From: Circinella minor
Taxonomy: Eukaryota > Mucoromycota > Mucoromycetes > Mucorales > Lichtheimiaceae
Reading direction: 5' to 3'
Assembly (NCBI GenBank): GCA_016758965.1
Contig: JAEPRB010000126.1
Span: 52,564 to 116,563, forward strand
Length of the DNA: 64,000 nucleotides
How positions within the stretch are numbered: position 1 is the first letter of the stretch; each line of letters opens with the position of its first letter. The position numbers and the translations under genes were made by a program. The notes beneath the pieces were generated by a model. That model was not told where the DNA came from. It did no database searches and was given only the letters and a program-made list of their open reading frames with translations. Positions 13,086 to 25,509 of this stretch are shown here, piece by piece.

Positions 13086-14563
13086 ATGCATATTCAAGAT
13101 TTATTTTCCTTTTTCACACCTCAAACCAAAGCTAAGGACATGTCAACGTCTCAATCTGTTGTCTCACCAAATCAACATCAACAGCAAGTTGAATATTGTT
13201 TCCATCATAGAAATCGAACCACCGAAAATATTATCAATAATGCTGACCAGAGCCAATGTTTCAATAAAATAGAAAACGGGTTACCGGCGCCGATTTCACT
13301 GATACCAACACAAACTATACCGCCGAATGCTAACCGCTCCTATTATTATGGATCCTTATGGGGAGAAGACGAAGAAGGAGGTAATTCTTCTTCCTATTCA
13401 ACGTTGGCTTCAACACCTTCATCAATTACACAGTTTTCACCTTTTCCGGTTGGAGACTCATTTTTCTCTACGGCTTCTACAGCGCCAAATTGTTTTCGAG
13501 GTAGTGGATCGCCATGTTCAAGTGCTGATGATAAAATAAATTCAATTTCTGTACACTCTGATATTATGACAAATATGTCATCATCATTGTCAATTGCAGG
13601 ACAAAGCGAAACTTTTGATTACGATCAATTAAGACAAGATTCATTGATGGACACAGCCACAAATCATATTTCTACCACACAGGTAAATGTCAATACTTCC
13701 GAAATTTATGCAACTACCTTCTTCTAATAAAAAAACAACCCCTTTTTTTGGTTCCCGCATTATTCTGTATAATTTATAAAAGCAACCATCAGAAAACTAT
13801 GGTTGTAATCTGGAATATAACAAAAAAGCTCTTCAAGACATTACTCAGCAGAATCAACCCTCCTTTACATTTCATGATGACAACAAGCAATCCGCAGATG
13901 ACATTTATCCCGCAAACAATGAGTATGCACCAGCTCTAGTAGCATCTTTGAATATAGTTAGTAAAAATGATGCGATACGTCCTTCTAAGATATCCCAGTG
14001 TGAAAATGATGTATGTTATAGCTAACCATATAGTTCAAATCAACCGTCGTTTTTTAACACATGATACTGATTAAAATATAATAATTCTGTCCTATATTAC
14101 GTAGTTATCATATTTACCTTACTTTATTGATGAACAAGAAGTGGAAAGTACTAGCAAAAACAGCGATGATAATGTTGAACATAATTCGCAGGAATTTTCT
14201 TCTTCTTCTTGGAGTGCCAGAAATCAAGAGCCATCGGTCTCTTTATTATCTGCTAATAATGAAGAGGGTCACAAACGACGAAGGCTAAGCCCTACTACTC
14301 TATCGTGGTCTTTATCAGCAGCGTCGTCATTAGGAACAAAAAATTCGCTGATTTCAGTGGAATCAGAAAAATGTTGTGGCATTTGTGGGAGTAGTTTTTC
14401 GCGTAGCCGTGACCGAAAGAGACACGAGGACTCTGTACACGGAGAATTCCTCTTGTACCAGTGTGATCTTTGTGGTAAGCGTTTTGGAAGGTCAGATACA
14501 AGAAAAAAGCATCGAGGAAACAAAGCATGTATAAGAAACATGCTTTCTGGATTCAATGAATAA
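13086..14563 (+). CDS. C2H2 zinc-finger transcription factor
   Basis: Exons 13086-13682, 13783-14010 and 14105-14563; both introns are phase 0 and give 427 aa. The N-terminal 300 residues are low-complexity Ser/Thr/Asn/Gln with acidic patches, as in fungal activation regions. A basic patch (GHKRRRLSP) precedes the DNA-binding end. Finger 1 is CGICGSSFSRSRDRKRHEDS plus VH (Cx2Cx12Hx4H). Finger 2 is CDLCGKRFGRSDTRKKHRGN followed by KAC, a Cx2Cx12Hx5C form with Cys replacing the last His. The two-finger C-terminal layout resembles fungal stress or morphology regulators, but no specific orthologue can be named. I chose the upstream ATG at 13086; MSTS at 13140 is an alternative start. Confidence 0.82.
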
Positions 14564-15706
14564 CCAGGGATGCATGCTCAAAATATATATTCCTCCCTTG
14601 ATGGGAAGAGAATTGTATACAATGTTACTTTAATAGATACCTTTTAAAATATCAATATGTAATCAACAAACAAATTTTCAATACATACGCATTTTCTTTT
14701 CTCTATCCAAACAACTTCTCATAACAATTAGATAGCATAATTTTTTTTATTACTTCTCAGTACACATTTTTTTGAATATAACATAAACTTTGACAAATAA
14801 TTTGATTAATGATTACATATCTATGCTCCGATAAAGTCATTAATTTATGAAATTGCTTTTTGTTACAATAAATAATATATTGTTTAAAATAAGTAAAAAA
14901 AAATGATTTTGTGATAATGATGTATCGACATTTATTTCGCACAAGCACCTTGGTAGCTGGTAACTTTAGCTTTTGTATGTAGTTTACTACAGCTTCGAGA
15001 TTTTAATGCATAGTCTAAAGGAAGTAAATAAAAATGTCATTAAGTTTGCTTCAAAGCAGTAGTACAAGGATTTGTTTTATTGAATAATTGATAATATTAC
15101 ATCCATGTCCAATACAATTGCTAGTACGTATTTGAATATTGTGTTATGAATAATATCGCTTACGCTATTAATATTTAAATTGTTGGACACATAGTACTGA
15201 AAAGAAGATAATAAGTATAATCTGGTACGCAATCCAAAATTACATATTCATTTACTTTTACTTGACTGTATACGTAGTACGAATTTTAATTTTAATAAAT
15301 TTATCAAAAGGGTACTATGTATAATACCTTTTTATCATATAGCAATGTAAGCTGGTATGCATAAGAAATAAAATTATTCATGTATGGATCATGTCCAAGA
15401 GCGCATATACATTGAAATGTATAATTATACATTTTTAAAGTGTTTAGTTGAGGTACGTATGTTTTCGAATAAGCGAGATTGGTGGATTGTAGATGAGAAC
15501 GGACGGTAGCTAGTAGCTAGTTATCAAGTTCAACTACAGTACGTATTTCGATATAGATTAATAAATATCCTATTCTTAAGAAAAATATAAGTAGCTAGAG
15601 CATAAATTATCACTATCTATTCACAAATGGTATCTGTGATCTTTTATTTCCATCACTGAAATTAGCTATTGTCTGCAAAGATAAGGGTCAAAGATAAACT
15701 TATACA
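14564..15706. other. AT-rich intergenic, nothing recognised
   Basis: The region is rich in poly-A/T and TACGTA words. No coding exon, RNA gene or repeat was resolved on either strand. Confidence 0.55.
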
Positions 15707-15715
15707 AAATCAATT

Positions 15716-16175
15716 GGGAATTGCTACGGACACCCCATATTTTGCTTACGGACACCCCACAAATAAACAGTTATCAAATAAGTTCTTAGACCATATAACT
15801 ATAGTAACAGCGTTGTCAACACCAATAGCGCTTGTTTGACCGCTCATATGTAACATTAAAAGTATATATGATTGCTTGTTTGTCTTGCTTTCATAAGGCT
15901 CACAATTCCCACTTGTGTACATAATAAATATATTAAGAAACCATAAGAAATATTGATTGCAATTATAAAAAGTCGAGCTGATAATATAAGTTTCATAAAC
16001 ATTTATAAGTCGTATAACGATAATAGCTGTAAAGATAGTGTATAAATGGCTGGATACGATGTGATTAATATATATCAATTTGTTGTGTGCCCTTGAAAAA
16101 ATATAAAAGTGGGGTGTCCGTAATAGCTGAAATTACTTAATATAGTATGTTTTTGGGGTGTCCGTAGCAATTCCC
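15716..16175. mobile_element. 460-bp MITE with nested inverted repeats and 9-bp TSD
   Basis: The ends are a perfect 22-bp inverted repeat (left begins GGGAATTGCTACGGACACC at 15716; right is its complement ending at 16175). A second inverted pair lies inside: TTACGGACACCCCAC at about 15747 and GTGGGGTGTCCGTAA at about 16112. The core word ACGGACACCCC therefore occurs four times, facing inwards. The 9-mer AAATCAATT flanks the element on both sides (15707-15715 and 16176-16184), a clean target-site duplication. No transposase is encoded. A 9-bp duplication is typical of Mutator-like elements (established knowledge); the family assignment is inference. It ends about 147 bp before the MAM33 start codon. 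Confidence 0.85.
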
Positions 16176-16330
16176 AAATCAATTATGGTGCATAAAAGAG
16201 AAGAATAAAAAAAAATTCCTGCGCTGAAAAAGACCAGTCACATTGGAGCTTGCGCTCCCGCCAATTTTGAAGCATCGCGACCTTTTTCCTGCGCTAATTG
16301 TTTACCGAAACTTTCTTCACTTTAAACATA

Positions 16331-17538
16331 ATGGCTTCTCAATTACTTCGTACTTCCCTTCGTGCATTGAGCCGTCCTGCTTTTAAGGCAGCTGCTTTTG
16401 CTACAGCCCCACGTGTTGCTACTCCCGCTGTTCGTTCTATTCCCATGATCGCTCGTCCTATGGCAACCCGTTTCTATAGCAGCGGCACTGGTAAAAAAAA
16501 CAATTACTATTTCAGTTTATGTTATCTCGCATGATCTAGATTGGATCTAACTTTTATATGTACAAAATGTAACACTGGTTCTTTTATGAAAAAATACAAT
16601 AGTTGACAGTGATCTTGTACACAAACTTGAAGAAGAGCTTCAATATGAAAAGTCTAATGAAGAATCTGCTCAACCCGAGTTTGTAAAAGAATTTTTAGAA
16701 GCCAACTCGTTCCAGGTAAATTAATAATTGAAGCATTATGTCTTATATAGAATGTAAATTTGATTGACATATGATTTTTTGCTAAAATATATATAGCTTG
16801 ATGATAAATTGGGTCATGATGAAGTATCTTTGACTCGTACTTTTGGTAACGAAAAGTAAGTTACACGAAGCATTATTCATTGAAATAGTATTCTATCTAC
16901 ACAAGTTATATCATAAAATAATTTACCGAACAAAAAAAAAATAGGATCAAAATTTTGTTCTCCATCGCTGATATTAATAACGCTGGTCCTTCTGAAGATT
17001 TCTTGGCTGAAGGTGAAGAAACTGTAGAAGAAGATGACATTGCTCCTTCATTCCCTGTTCGTGCATCTATCACTGTTGAGAAGGTAAGTTATATAGATGA
17101 GGGAAAGGACCGAATGGGGACTATATCAAATGCACAATAAAAAAGAACGAGAAAGAAGAAAATTTCATTTTATTTGAAACCAACAAAAAAAAATACTTAT
17201 CAATAATTATAATAAAACAATAGGATGGCAAGGGTGCTGTGACAATCGATACAGTTGCCCAGGATGGTGATATGGCTATCGAAAGCGTCATGTTCTACAA
17301 GGAAAACAAGTTGGCTATTGAACAATCTGCCGAAGCTGATTGGCAACGTCGTGGACTTTACATTGGTCCTCAGTTTGCCGAATTGGATGAAAACTTGCAA
17401 TCCTTGTTTGCTCGTTATTTGGAAGAACGTGGTGTCAACACTGGTTTGGCCACTTTCTTACCTGATTATGTTGAATATAAGGAACAAAAGGAATACATTC
17501 ATTGGCTTGACAGCATGAAGACCTTTATTTCTGCATAA
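16331..17538 (+). CDS. MAM33: Mam33/p32 mitochondrial matrix acidic protein
   Basis: MAM33/p32 forms an acidic trimer in the mitochondrial matrix, linked to mitoribosome function. Five exons (16331-16490, 16603-16715, 16797-16855, 16945-17083, 17224-17538) give 261 aa. The first about 50 residues are a classic matrix-targeting presequence: Arg/Ser/Ala-rich, no acidic residues, ending in MATRFYSS. The body has the acidic DIDDIAPSF-like stretch (EEDDIAPSFPVRASITVEK) and the conserved end (LARYLEERG-like FARYLEERGVNT, then EYKEQKEYIHWLDSMKTF). All junctions keep the frame. Confidence 0.94.
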
Positions 17539-19413
17539 TTAACTAACAAATGAATTTTTCATCTTATACATAAAATAAATATTCACATACACTACCCCAC
17601 ATCTCTTAAATTTCGTTTAATTAGAAAAAATAAAAAAAGCATTTTTACTACCTATTACTATTGCTAATATACTGTACAGTGCATAACCTTGGTTGCTCTT
17701 AATAAAAATATGTCGCTACAGTAACAATTGTTTATGAATTAACAAACATGGGACGGAAAATACGTTTGCCAGATAAGGTAGTAGAAAATTCATTTTAATA
17801 TACTTGATAGCTGAAGATCTTACCCCATGGGTTTAGGAACAGGAAGGTGGTGTTAAAAAAACAATACTGTCATTACTTTAATACATAACACTATAAACTT
17901 AAGATAAGATTGATCTGAAAGTTAAAAAGTATCAAAGTGTAGGGACAAAACTTAAGTATGTTAGTTTGGACTTACATAACTTCCTTCTCTTGATATAATC
18001 AAGCAGATATGAAACCAAACAATTTTTTATTGATACTATTTAGTTATTATCAAAGATGCCTGTAACAAAAAAAGCACCACTGATTATATTTTTTTCTCTA
18101 ATGACTGTTACAAAACGAAAACTAGAAGACTCCTGTATTAAATTTGCAAATCCCAAAATATCATTGTTACAAAATGCAGTCTGTGTCTAATCATATCTCC
18201 ATCAATGTCCGGACGCCATTAATTGTATACTGGAACACTTTTCTGACTCCTTGATGCAAAATAATCTGTTTCTTACTAAATTTGAATGATACATAAAAAT
18301 AAATATTGTTGTATATATACAAAATTAAAGTTTAGAGCTGTATGACCCAAGATGATCGACAGGGTCAAAGATAAGTAAGGTACCAAAATAACTGAAGTTA
18401 TTCGTCACGTTTTATGAGTACTGCCATGTTTTGGAATCATTTTTTGTAAAAGTATCATTGCTTCCCAATCTATATAAAATCTCTGATAACTGTTTATATC
18501 ATAATCTTAAAACCTTGATTCTACGTACCAGATACCCTTATTAATGCGTTTGTCACAAGAAACCACTCAGGTTACTCCCCGCTATTCAACGTTTTGAATT
18601 GTAAATGTCATTGAAACTCAAAAAAAGAAAATAACATTATAGTGTAAAGAAGTATAGCAGAAAGATTATTAATGGAATAGATGATTATAGTCTTGATTAG
18701 TGTGGCACCAGAAATATGTATTCTCCACGTATGATAAAGTCAATAGAATTTTTTGAAGAAGAGAAGAATGACAGAAGTAATAATACGAGCGTTATAATGC
18801 CAATTAATATTTATTTTTTTGTTCTTCATTTATTTATTTTATAAAATTTATTCCATTATATATTAGAAAGTTTGAGAAAGTGAGTAAAGATTACTGGCCA
18901 TTATCAATTAAATAATACCAGTCATCCATCAAATGTATACGCGCATCAGCACAGAGGTATTATATGGAGTTTTATAGTTTACGAGCAATGAATAGTAATA
19001 TGCAGCACATTACAACCAAAACCCTCAGCTTTAAAGCTGTAGTACATGTTAGAAATAATCTTATGTGGACTCTAGAATTACTCATAGATTACAAATATGA
19101 TATAAGGTAATAACTGATTTATTTCCTTGACTTTATAGAACTAAGTTATGATAACAACCTATATCACATCTAGTTTATCAGTTCGGTTGTTTGATTATAT
19201 AAAGCTGTTTAAATCACTACATCGCGTGATAGAGTGTAATCATATGAACCAATCAGATTTCAAATTTCTAAAACCAATGATTCAATCAATCTTGTTTTCT
19301 TTCTCTCTTTCTTTTTGCTTACAAATTCTACCGTTTTTCTTTTCTTTCTACTTCATTACTTGTCCCTCTCGTCACCTCCCCACTTTTTATTGTTACTATT
19401 ATTACAAGCAAGT
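17539..19413. other. intergenic, nothing recognised
   Basis: AT-rich sequence between MAM33 and DRE2. No credible exon pairs were found; a short MGRKIRLPDK frame near 17748 stays isolated. The final 150 bp before DRE2 are pyrimidine-rich (TTTCTTTCTCTC), as expected for a promoter or leader. Confidence 0.5.
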
Positions 19414-20622
19414 ATGGTTGTTGCTAATTTCGAAGCTTCTCAAGGTGAATCCGTTTTATTTGTTTCACCTGCCTCTGTCAATCAAGATGCATTGGTCAAG
19501 GCTAAAAACACTACTGGAGATCAAGTAGGTGCCAGTGGCAAAACTGCTTTTGAAGCCATGGAACGAGTTGCTGAAGGTAAAAATATTACTGCACATGTTC
19601 AAAGATTCCCGGGATCAAGAGAATTTAATATAACATTATAAATTATTTGTTTTATTTTCATAGCACCATTGAGCAAATCAAGTTATAATAAGATCTATTC
19701 AAATGCGATCCCACCCATCAATTCTGTTCATACACCGCAAGTGCTTTCACGATTCCTTTCAACTCTTATAGCCAATGGTACTCTTGTTTTATTCGAACCT
19801 GTTGCTTTGGAAGATTTAGATGCTTCTTTGTGTCCAGTGACCCGTAAAGAAGCTGACTTGGTTTCCTTGCTCAAATTGACCGGTTTTGTGGATGTAAACG
19901 TGACCAGTGTCGAGCCTGTCTCGGACGCGGATCTCGCCGAATTCGTCAAAGCTTGGGGTGCTGTTCGTGTTGAACAAGGTGTTGGAGCATTATCAGGTAA
20001 ATTGGGTGTTGCTCGCATCGAAGTTAAGAAGCCTGCCTATGAGGTGGGTCAAAAAATGACTTTGAACTTTCGCAAGAAGAAAACTGCAGAAACACCCGCA
20101 GCTACCAAAAAGTCTGTATGGACGGTATCTGGTAATGACGACAACGGTGAAGATGAATTGGAAGATGAAGATGCATTGTTGGATGACGATGATTTGGTAA
20201 AACCAAGCAAAGAATCCCTTGCTCGTGAGTATAAATATTTTGTCTTGATACGGGGAGTATTAGATCGGGAAAAAGAGAATCCAAGGAACTAATGTCTTTC
20301 TTTTTCAGGTCCTGATGATTGTGAAATGGTTGATGGTCGACGCAAGGCATGCAAGAACTGTACATGTGGTCGTGCAGGAATGGATGTAGAAGATGAATCT
20401 GATAATGTTGTGTCGTTAGATCTCATGGAAGATGATGACAATACTAGTGACGATGTTGTTGATGTGGATCCTACACCAAAGGAAGTTGGTGGTTGCGGTA
20501 GCTGTGCTCTTGGTGATGCATTCCGATGTTCCACATGTCCTTATCTTGGTATGCCTGCCTTTAACCCCGGTGAAAAGATTACACTTGGTGGTATGTTTGA
20601 AAAGGATGACATCGACATCTAG
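19414..20622 (+). CDS. DRE2: Dre2/anamorsin, cytosolic Fe-S assembly factor
   Basis: Dre2 takes electrons from the diflavin reductase Tah18 for cytosolic iron-sulfur protein assembly. Exons 19414-19576, 19664-20224 and 20309-20622 give 345 aa. The N-terminal half is the degenerate methyltransferase-like domain (start [20 protein letters not shown]). An acidic linker ([14 protein letters not shown]) follows. The C-terminal CIAPIN1 domain has the [2Fe-2S] cysteines as C-x9-C-x2-C-x-C ([19 protein letters not shown]) and the twin motif [19 protein letters not shown] (Cx2C-x7-Cx2C), ending [13 protein letters not shown]. All cluster ligands are present. An in-frame upstream ATG at 19315 would add a hydrophobic leader; conservation favours 19414. 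Confidence 0.95.
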
Positions 20623-22488
20623 ATATATTTTGTTTCTCTCTCTGTTTACATTCCATCATCTGGTTTTTTCAATCCCGTCCTGCATAAAAATATCACCACC
20701 TTTGTAACTAGTTTAACAATCACGCAAACCCTTTTTCATTACATCAGACCACCCAATAATACATTCATATAACCTTTTTCTTATTCAGCTACCAATACAC
20801 GCACGTTTATTTGCATTCGTATATTCTCTTTTCTTTTTTTACGTTTCTTAGTTTTTAATACAATAAAAATGTTTTTTCTTGATTTTCTATAATATACTAA
20901 GAAATGATAGCAGGAGAAAGGGAAAATAAAGGGATCTAGTGATGCTTCTGCATTATCTTTTAAATGACTTTTATAGCTTGAATATAGGATCTTTTGAATT
21001 GAAGCTCGATAACAAGACTAGTCTATCTTATAAATCATTGTTCTTAATTATTACAGATTGTCATCTCTCAAGTTTTCCAATTGATATTAGATCATTTTTA
21101 ACCTTTTCAAATTTCCATCAGGTTTTTGTTGTGTCTCACGTAATGTTTCGTTCAATGTATCAAAAAAATCTAGCGTCCAATACTTTCCTTTTTTTTTTGG
21201 GTTACATATTAAAGTATAGTATATTGGAAGTTTGGGGAATGCACAGCTCTACAATTTTCAAGATCTATGCTGTAGTTATGGCTTCTATCTTGGTCATTGT
21301 CTTTAATAGAGTTTATTTCCATATACAAATGCTATAGCAACGCTATCTTTTGATAAACGAATATAAAGCATACGCATTTTCATTAATCACAGAGTACCTA
21401 CATTCCCAAGGCTTCTGATTCTGAAACACTGACGTAAAAAATTCTTTTGAGTTTAATTGATCAGTCTTGTTTCTATATATACACTCAACGATTAGAAAAA
21501 AATAGTATAAAATAATTCATACTTGAATGTTGCGATCCAAAGGAAGTAACCAGATATACCTTAAATACAGAATGTCAATACGATATTAATGAGTTCCGAT
21601 CAACAAATACGTATATATTATAACCTATTGACGAAACTAATAAAATTGAACAATGCACCTCTTTTTTCACATTTTTCTCGTCGAGTATATTTTTTTTGAA
21701 CGAGAGTCTCCTGGTATATAAAATTTGATAAAAGAAAGCAATCTTGATAGAAACGATAATTAAAACAAAGTATACAAAAAACCAGATCGAGAAATAATAT
21801 TTCAAAACTTAAAAAAAAAATTATGCCATTGCCGATAATTCGAAGCTCACTGGGTAAAGAACAGTTGGAAGATGAGCATAGATAAAGCAATTTATTATAT
21901 CTATCTACCTCATTTACAAGTAAGTTTATTACAGAAGCTTATACGTACATCGTTGCGGCAAGAACTGAATAAATTCGTGGAAAGTTACGTTTTGGATCTT
22001 TGCTTGTTCAGAATTTTTTTATTATCACTTTAAGTAATCTAAATAGTTTAAAGTTCAAAAATGCTACTTCACCATTTTATGTAGTTGTCTATAGTAAATA
22101 TTATTATGTATATTCATACCAAAAAAACTAGTCGCTTTTTTTTAAAAAAAAAAATTGAAGCAAGAGTAAATAAAACAATTAATTCAAATAAGTAGATGTA
22201 TAGTGGAAGTTAAAGTACATAATTCAAAATAACATTTTTCCGCAGTCTTAATAAGAAAAATTCTGTAATACGTAACATGTCGAATCAAATATTATTCTTA
22301 GAAGAGTGATCATGTATCAAGTGATGTATAAAGAATGACAAGAAAAATAACTATTTAATACAAACAAACAAATGTACGGGATGAAAAAAAAAAGAGGATT
22401 GTTTATTAACTACAATTTTTTTGTGTAATATATATATATAAAATATGTAAATGATATTGTTGTTATGGCACAGGTATTTTTTTTTTTT
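20623..22488. other. intergenic, nothing recognised
   Basis: AT-rich DNA between DRE2 and the C2 gene. A 132-codon plus-strand frame at 20939-21337 is hydrophobic and Phe/Ser/Leu-rich, as expected of chance frames here, and I do not accept it. Confidence 0.5.
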
Positions 22489-23346
22489 TTAGTTGGCAGC
22501 AAATTGGATGGTCAAAAGGATTTCACCATGGCTGCTCAAACCGAGCTTAGCGGGCAACTTGACCCTATAATAACAACAACAATATTTTGTCATCAGTAAA
22601 TTTTTGTCGCTGTTATTTGTAATGTGGTACAGAAAAAAAAAGAAAATTATTTACCATTCGTTGAATTCACCACCGCCTAAAACGATGTCCTTGAGATCAA
22701 CCTTAGCATCACCAATCTTATCGGAACCAACTAAATCTTTGTCGAGAACCTTCAAGTAAAGCTTCTTATCGGAGGAACCTTCAGTGATGTTGAAGGTAAA
22801 GGTTTCATTCCATACAGGGTTGTTGCTGTTGCTAACTTCGCTTGAACGTTGCTTGTAGTCGTCATCGAGCCACATTTCACTTTATAATTACCCAATTCAA
22901 AAGAAAATACAAACCCATTTTTTTTTAGTTTTCTTGATATGATATGATAAACAGCTTACAATTCCAAAACATTATCTTGATGAAAATATCACTTACACAT
23001 AAGGGTCGTTCTAAAATACAAAGCGTAGAAAAAGTGAGTATTTATTTTGTTGTTATGCGTCGCAAGTTCATATCATCATCCAGCCCCAAAATAACTTATG
23101 TTCACTCTAACTTAGTATATATTTACCTTGCCAAAGAGATCTTCGCTCTTCAAATCCTTGGCTTCATCTATAGATGATTCAATAAGACGCGTTATATATA
23201 ACACATAAATAAAATCAACCTTGCTGATCGACCGATATATACAATAATGCGTACAGTTTTTTTTATATTAAAAGAAAAAAAAAACGAATACACTTACGAA
23301 GAGTAACGGTGAGAACACCAGCGGGGAAAGAGGTACCGAAAACCAT
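22489..23346 (-). CDS. small single C2-domain protein
   Basis: Stand-alone C2 domain, likely Ca2+/phospholipid binding in the cytosol. Five exons on minus from ATG 23344-23346 to TAA at 22489-22491, about 125-130 aa. The frame runs VFGTSFPAGVLTVTL, then HEAKDLKSEDLFGKNDPYVE (second strand with the DPYV signature), MWLDDDYKQRSSEVSNSNNP, VWNETFTFNI, LYLKVLDKDLVGSDKIGDAK and the end LTIQFAAN. Aspartates in the ND-P-YV and DKDLVGSD loops match Ca2+ ligands, although the first loop has His-Glu where an Asp is common. Single-C2 proteins of this size are widespread in fungi without a defined role. Confidence 0.87.
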
Positions 23347-24264
23347 TTTATTGTTGTTTATAAAGAATAAAGTAAAAAGAAAAAGAGAGTTATATTTTTC
23401 TCGCAATCAAAACATGTGCCCTTTTTATAACTGAAAACAAGTTGGCAAAACGGGACGAATGAGTTTTTTTTCGCTGCTAATGCTCTGCAGCAATTTACAT
23501 CATTGTGCTACACTATAAATATGTACTATAGAATGTTTATACAGTTTAAGTTATAGTGTAAAAAATCCATCCATTCGTTTCCTTTTTCTTCCTTGTGCCA
23601 CTCGAATACCAGGTTCCATTTTACGGCATCGTTTTGCCGCTTTATAACATTATAAAGATGAACAACATCATGCTGAGCAGCCTTTTTCCTCTTTTTTTTT
23701 TTTTTACTTGACAATAATGATGTATTTCTTTATGCAAAGAGACGTAAAATACTCATCGGCTTTTATGCTGAAAATGGAAAAATTGGAATATTCAAACTTG
23801 ACATTTTGATCATACTACACCTTTTCGCTAACCCAATTGTAAATTGGGCTGACAAAAGAATAAAAAAAAACTGTTGTTGAATATTCTTTTAATGAAATAA
23901 AAAAAGATTCATATGAAAGCTGTAGATACTGATAGAACATTTATTATTATAATACGTAATTTGAAATTAGTACCTGTTTTCGTCCTGTTGAACGAAGACC
24001 CGAAGTAAAAAGCAAGAAAACTTATCAAAGTTAATGCATAAATTTAAGTAGTGTCATATTTTGTTACTATAACAAAGAAAGAGCCTTTTAACCGCGTCTA
24101 TACTATATCCATAATATACTCCATAATATACTATTGTTATCATATAGATTACATATTATCACTACTTACAATCCTGTTGCTTGGTAGCGGAAGAAAATGC
24201 CTTTTACCCGGAAAAAGGACTAAACATCGTCAAATAACAAATATAAATGTAAAGCAGTAAATGT
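23347..24264. other. intergenic, nothing recognised
   Basis: Upstream region of the C2 gene on the left and 3' flank of a small gene on the right. No coding signal. A short inverted motif CCCAATT-GTAA-ATTGGG lies at about 23833-23848. Confidence 0.5.
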
Positions 24265-24640
24265 CTATTGATGATTTGCTAATGGAAGTATTAACAACCA
24301 ATCTTGATGTTCACGCATATCTCCTCTTTTCCAACACTCTTCTACAATCTTTCTTTTTAACCAAACAGGTAATAGTAAAAAATAGTTTATCTATATTACC
24401 ATTATTATCACTATTATTATAATAATACATGTTTATTAAGAACAATTATAAACCAGAAGTTTATTGTGAACAAGCTTCTGCTTGATCAAACATTGATGTC
24501 TCTCTACCTTAATAGCAAAGCTGTTGTCTGGAATTAAAACAAATTTAATCAGCGAAAACGAATAACTATTTTTGATTTAGTCTCGGGTTCGGTATACGTG
24601 GGGTGGTACTACTAGCGCCATTTCTTTTTTGTTTGCTCAT
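24265..24640 (-). CDS. small three-exon protein, 80 aa, unknown
   Basis: Joined by reading exons: 24598-24640 (MSKQKRNGASSTTP), 24454-24527 (NSFAIKVERHQCLIKQKLVH, then NKLL) and 24265-24390 (INYFLLLPVWLKRKIVEECW through REHQDWLLILPLANHQ, stop TAG). Donors are GTATAC and GTTTAT, acceptors TTCCAG and ATATAG; introns are 70 and 63 nt; phases agree at both junctions. The product is basic with amphipathic helices and a Trp-containing core, and has no signal peptide. I recognise no family. The consistent splicing and non-random composition argue for a real gene, but exon 1 is the least certain part. Confidence 0.55.
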
Positions 24641-25156
24641 TTTTTGTTTGCGTAGCGTAGGTGTGTATATGTATATGGTTGTATATATTATACAAAATTG
24701 GGTTGAGCACAGATGAAGCACAAAAGGAAAAAGGCACGAGTATGGCCGCCACATAAACATTTTTGAAGAAGAGTTGGGCAAGAGAAAACTACAGATGATG
24801 GAATCACAAAGTTACTTCTTCGGAACAGCAGTCCGGTTTTTAAAATGAATGGATGATGAATGCAAATATATTTTTATTTTTGGGTATGTACAAATGTGCT
24901 TTTTTTTGTGAAGCTCTTTTTAGAATGTGTAATTGACAGTATTTTTTCTTTGTGTATGTGATATTGTGTTGCCTTGGGGATACTTTTTTGTGTGATAGTA
25001 AAAATATAATGTTTCAAAAATATTTTTGATGTTGTTATATATAAGGAGTTTTCATGTATGTGTGTTGTGTCAGGTATAAATTGTAAATGTATAAAAATGG
25101 AAAGCAAGGAGGGAGGGGGGGGAATATAAGATGATTTTCCTCACTGAGATCAGTTC

Positions 25157-25509
25157 TCAAGAAAATGATGATACCGTAGCTTGTTGCTGTTGTGTCATTC
25201 CGAAACGTCGGCTACTTGATCGAAACACCATACTCTTACGACATCGTGGAAAACTGAAACGAGAGATTTTATGATGATAAAAAATAGTATCTTTCTTTAA
25301 ACACTCGGATGAACAGTACAATGAATTCTATTATTTTTTAATGTTAATATGTACAAGTCAGATTCATGATGAGTTTTATCTAATTAGTTTTTATGAATAT
25401 GTAGGGTGTACTCATGTGAGAAAGAAAAAAAAACATTCTTATATACACATACCGAGTGTGGGTTAATGGCAATATCGCAGTAGGTACACCAATTTGTATC
25501 ACAAATCAT
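25157..25509 (-). CDS. Ecl1-like zinc-binding small protein, 75 aa
   Basis: Two exons: 25453-25509 (MICDTNWCTYCDIAINPHS) and 25157-25327 (NSLYCSSECLKKDTIFYHHK, then basic RCRKSMVFRSSSRRFG and a QQQQ end). The 125-nt intron is phase 0 with donor GTATGT. Cysteines are arranged C-x4-C-x2-C then LYCSSEC (CxxxC), matching the pattern of fungal Ecl1-family proteins, in which a short N-terminal CxxC precedes an LYCS-x2-C motif. In yeasts these small proteins affect chronological lifespan and metal or sulfur responses (family knowledge). Whether this gene does the same is inference. Confidence 0.68.

Noticed and set aside
15746..16078. 110-codon frame inside the 460-bp MITE
   Set aside because: Contained in a non-autonomous element, hydrophobic and without transposase motifs.
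20939..21337. 132-codon plus-strand frame
   Set aside because: Phe/Ser/Leu/Ile-rich composition typical of chance frames in T-rich DNA; no motif, no splice partners.
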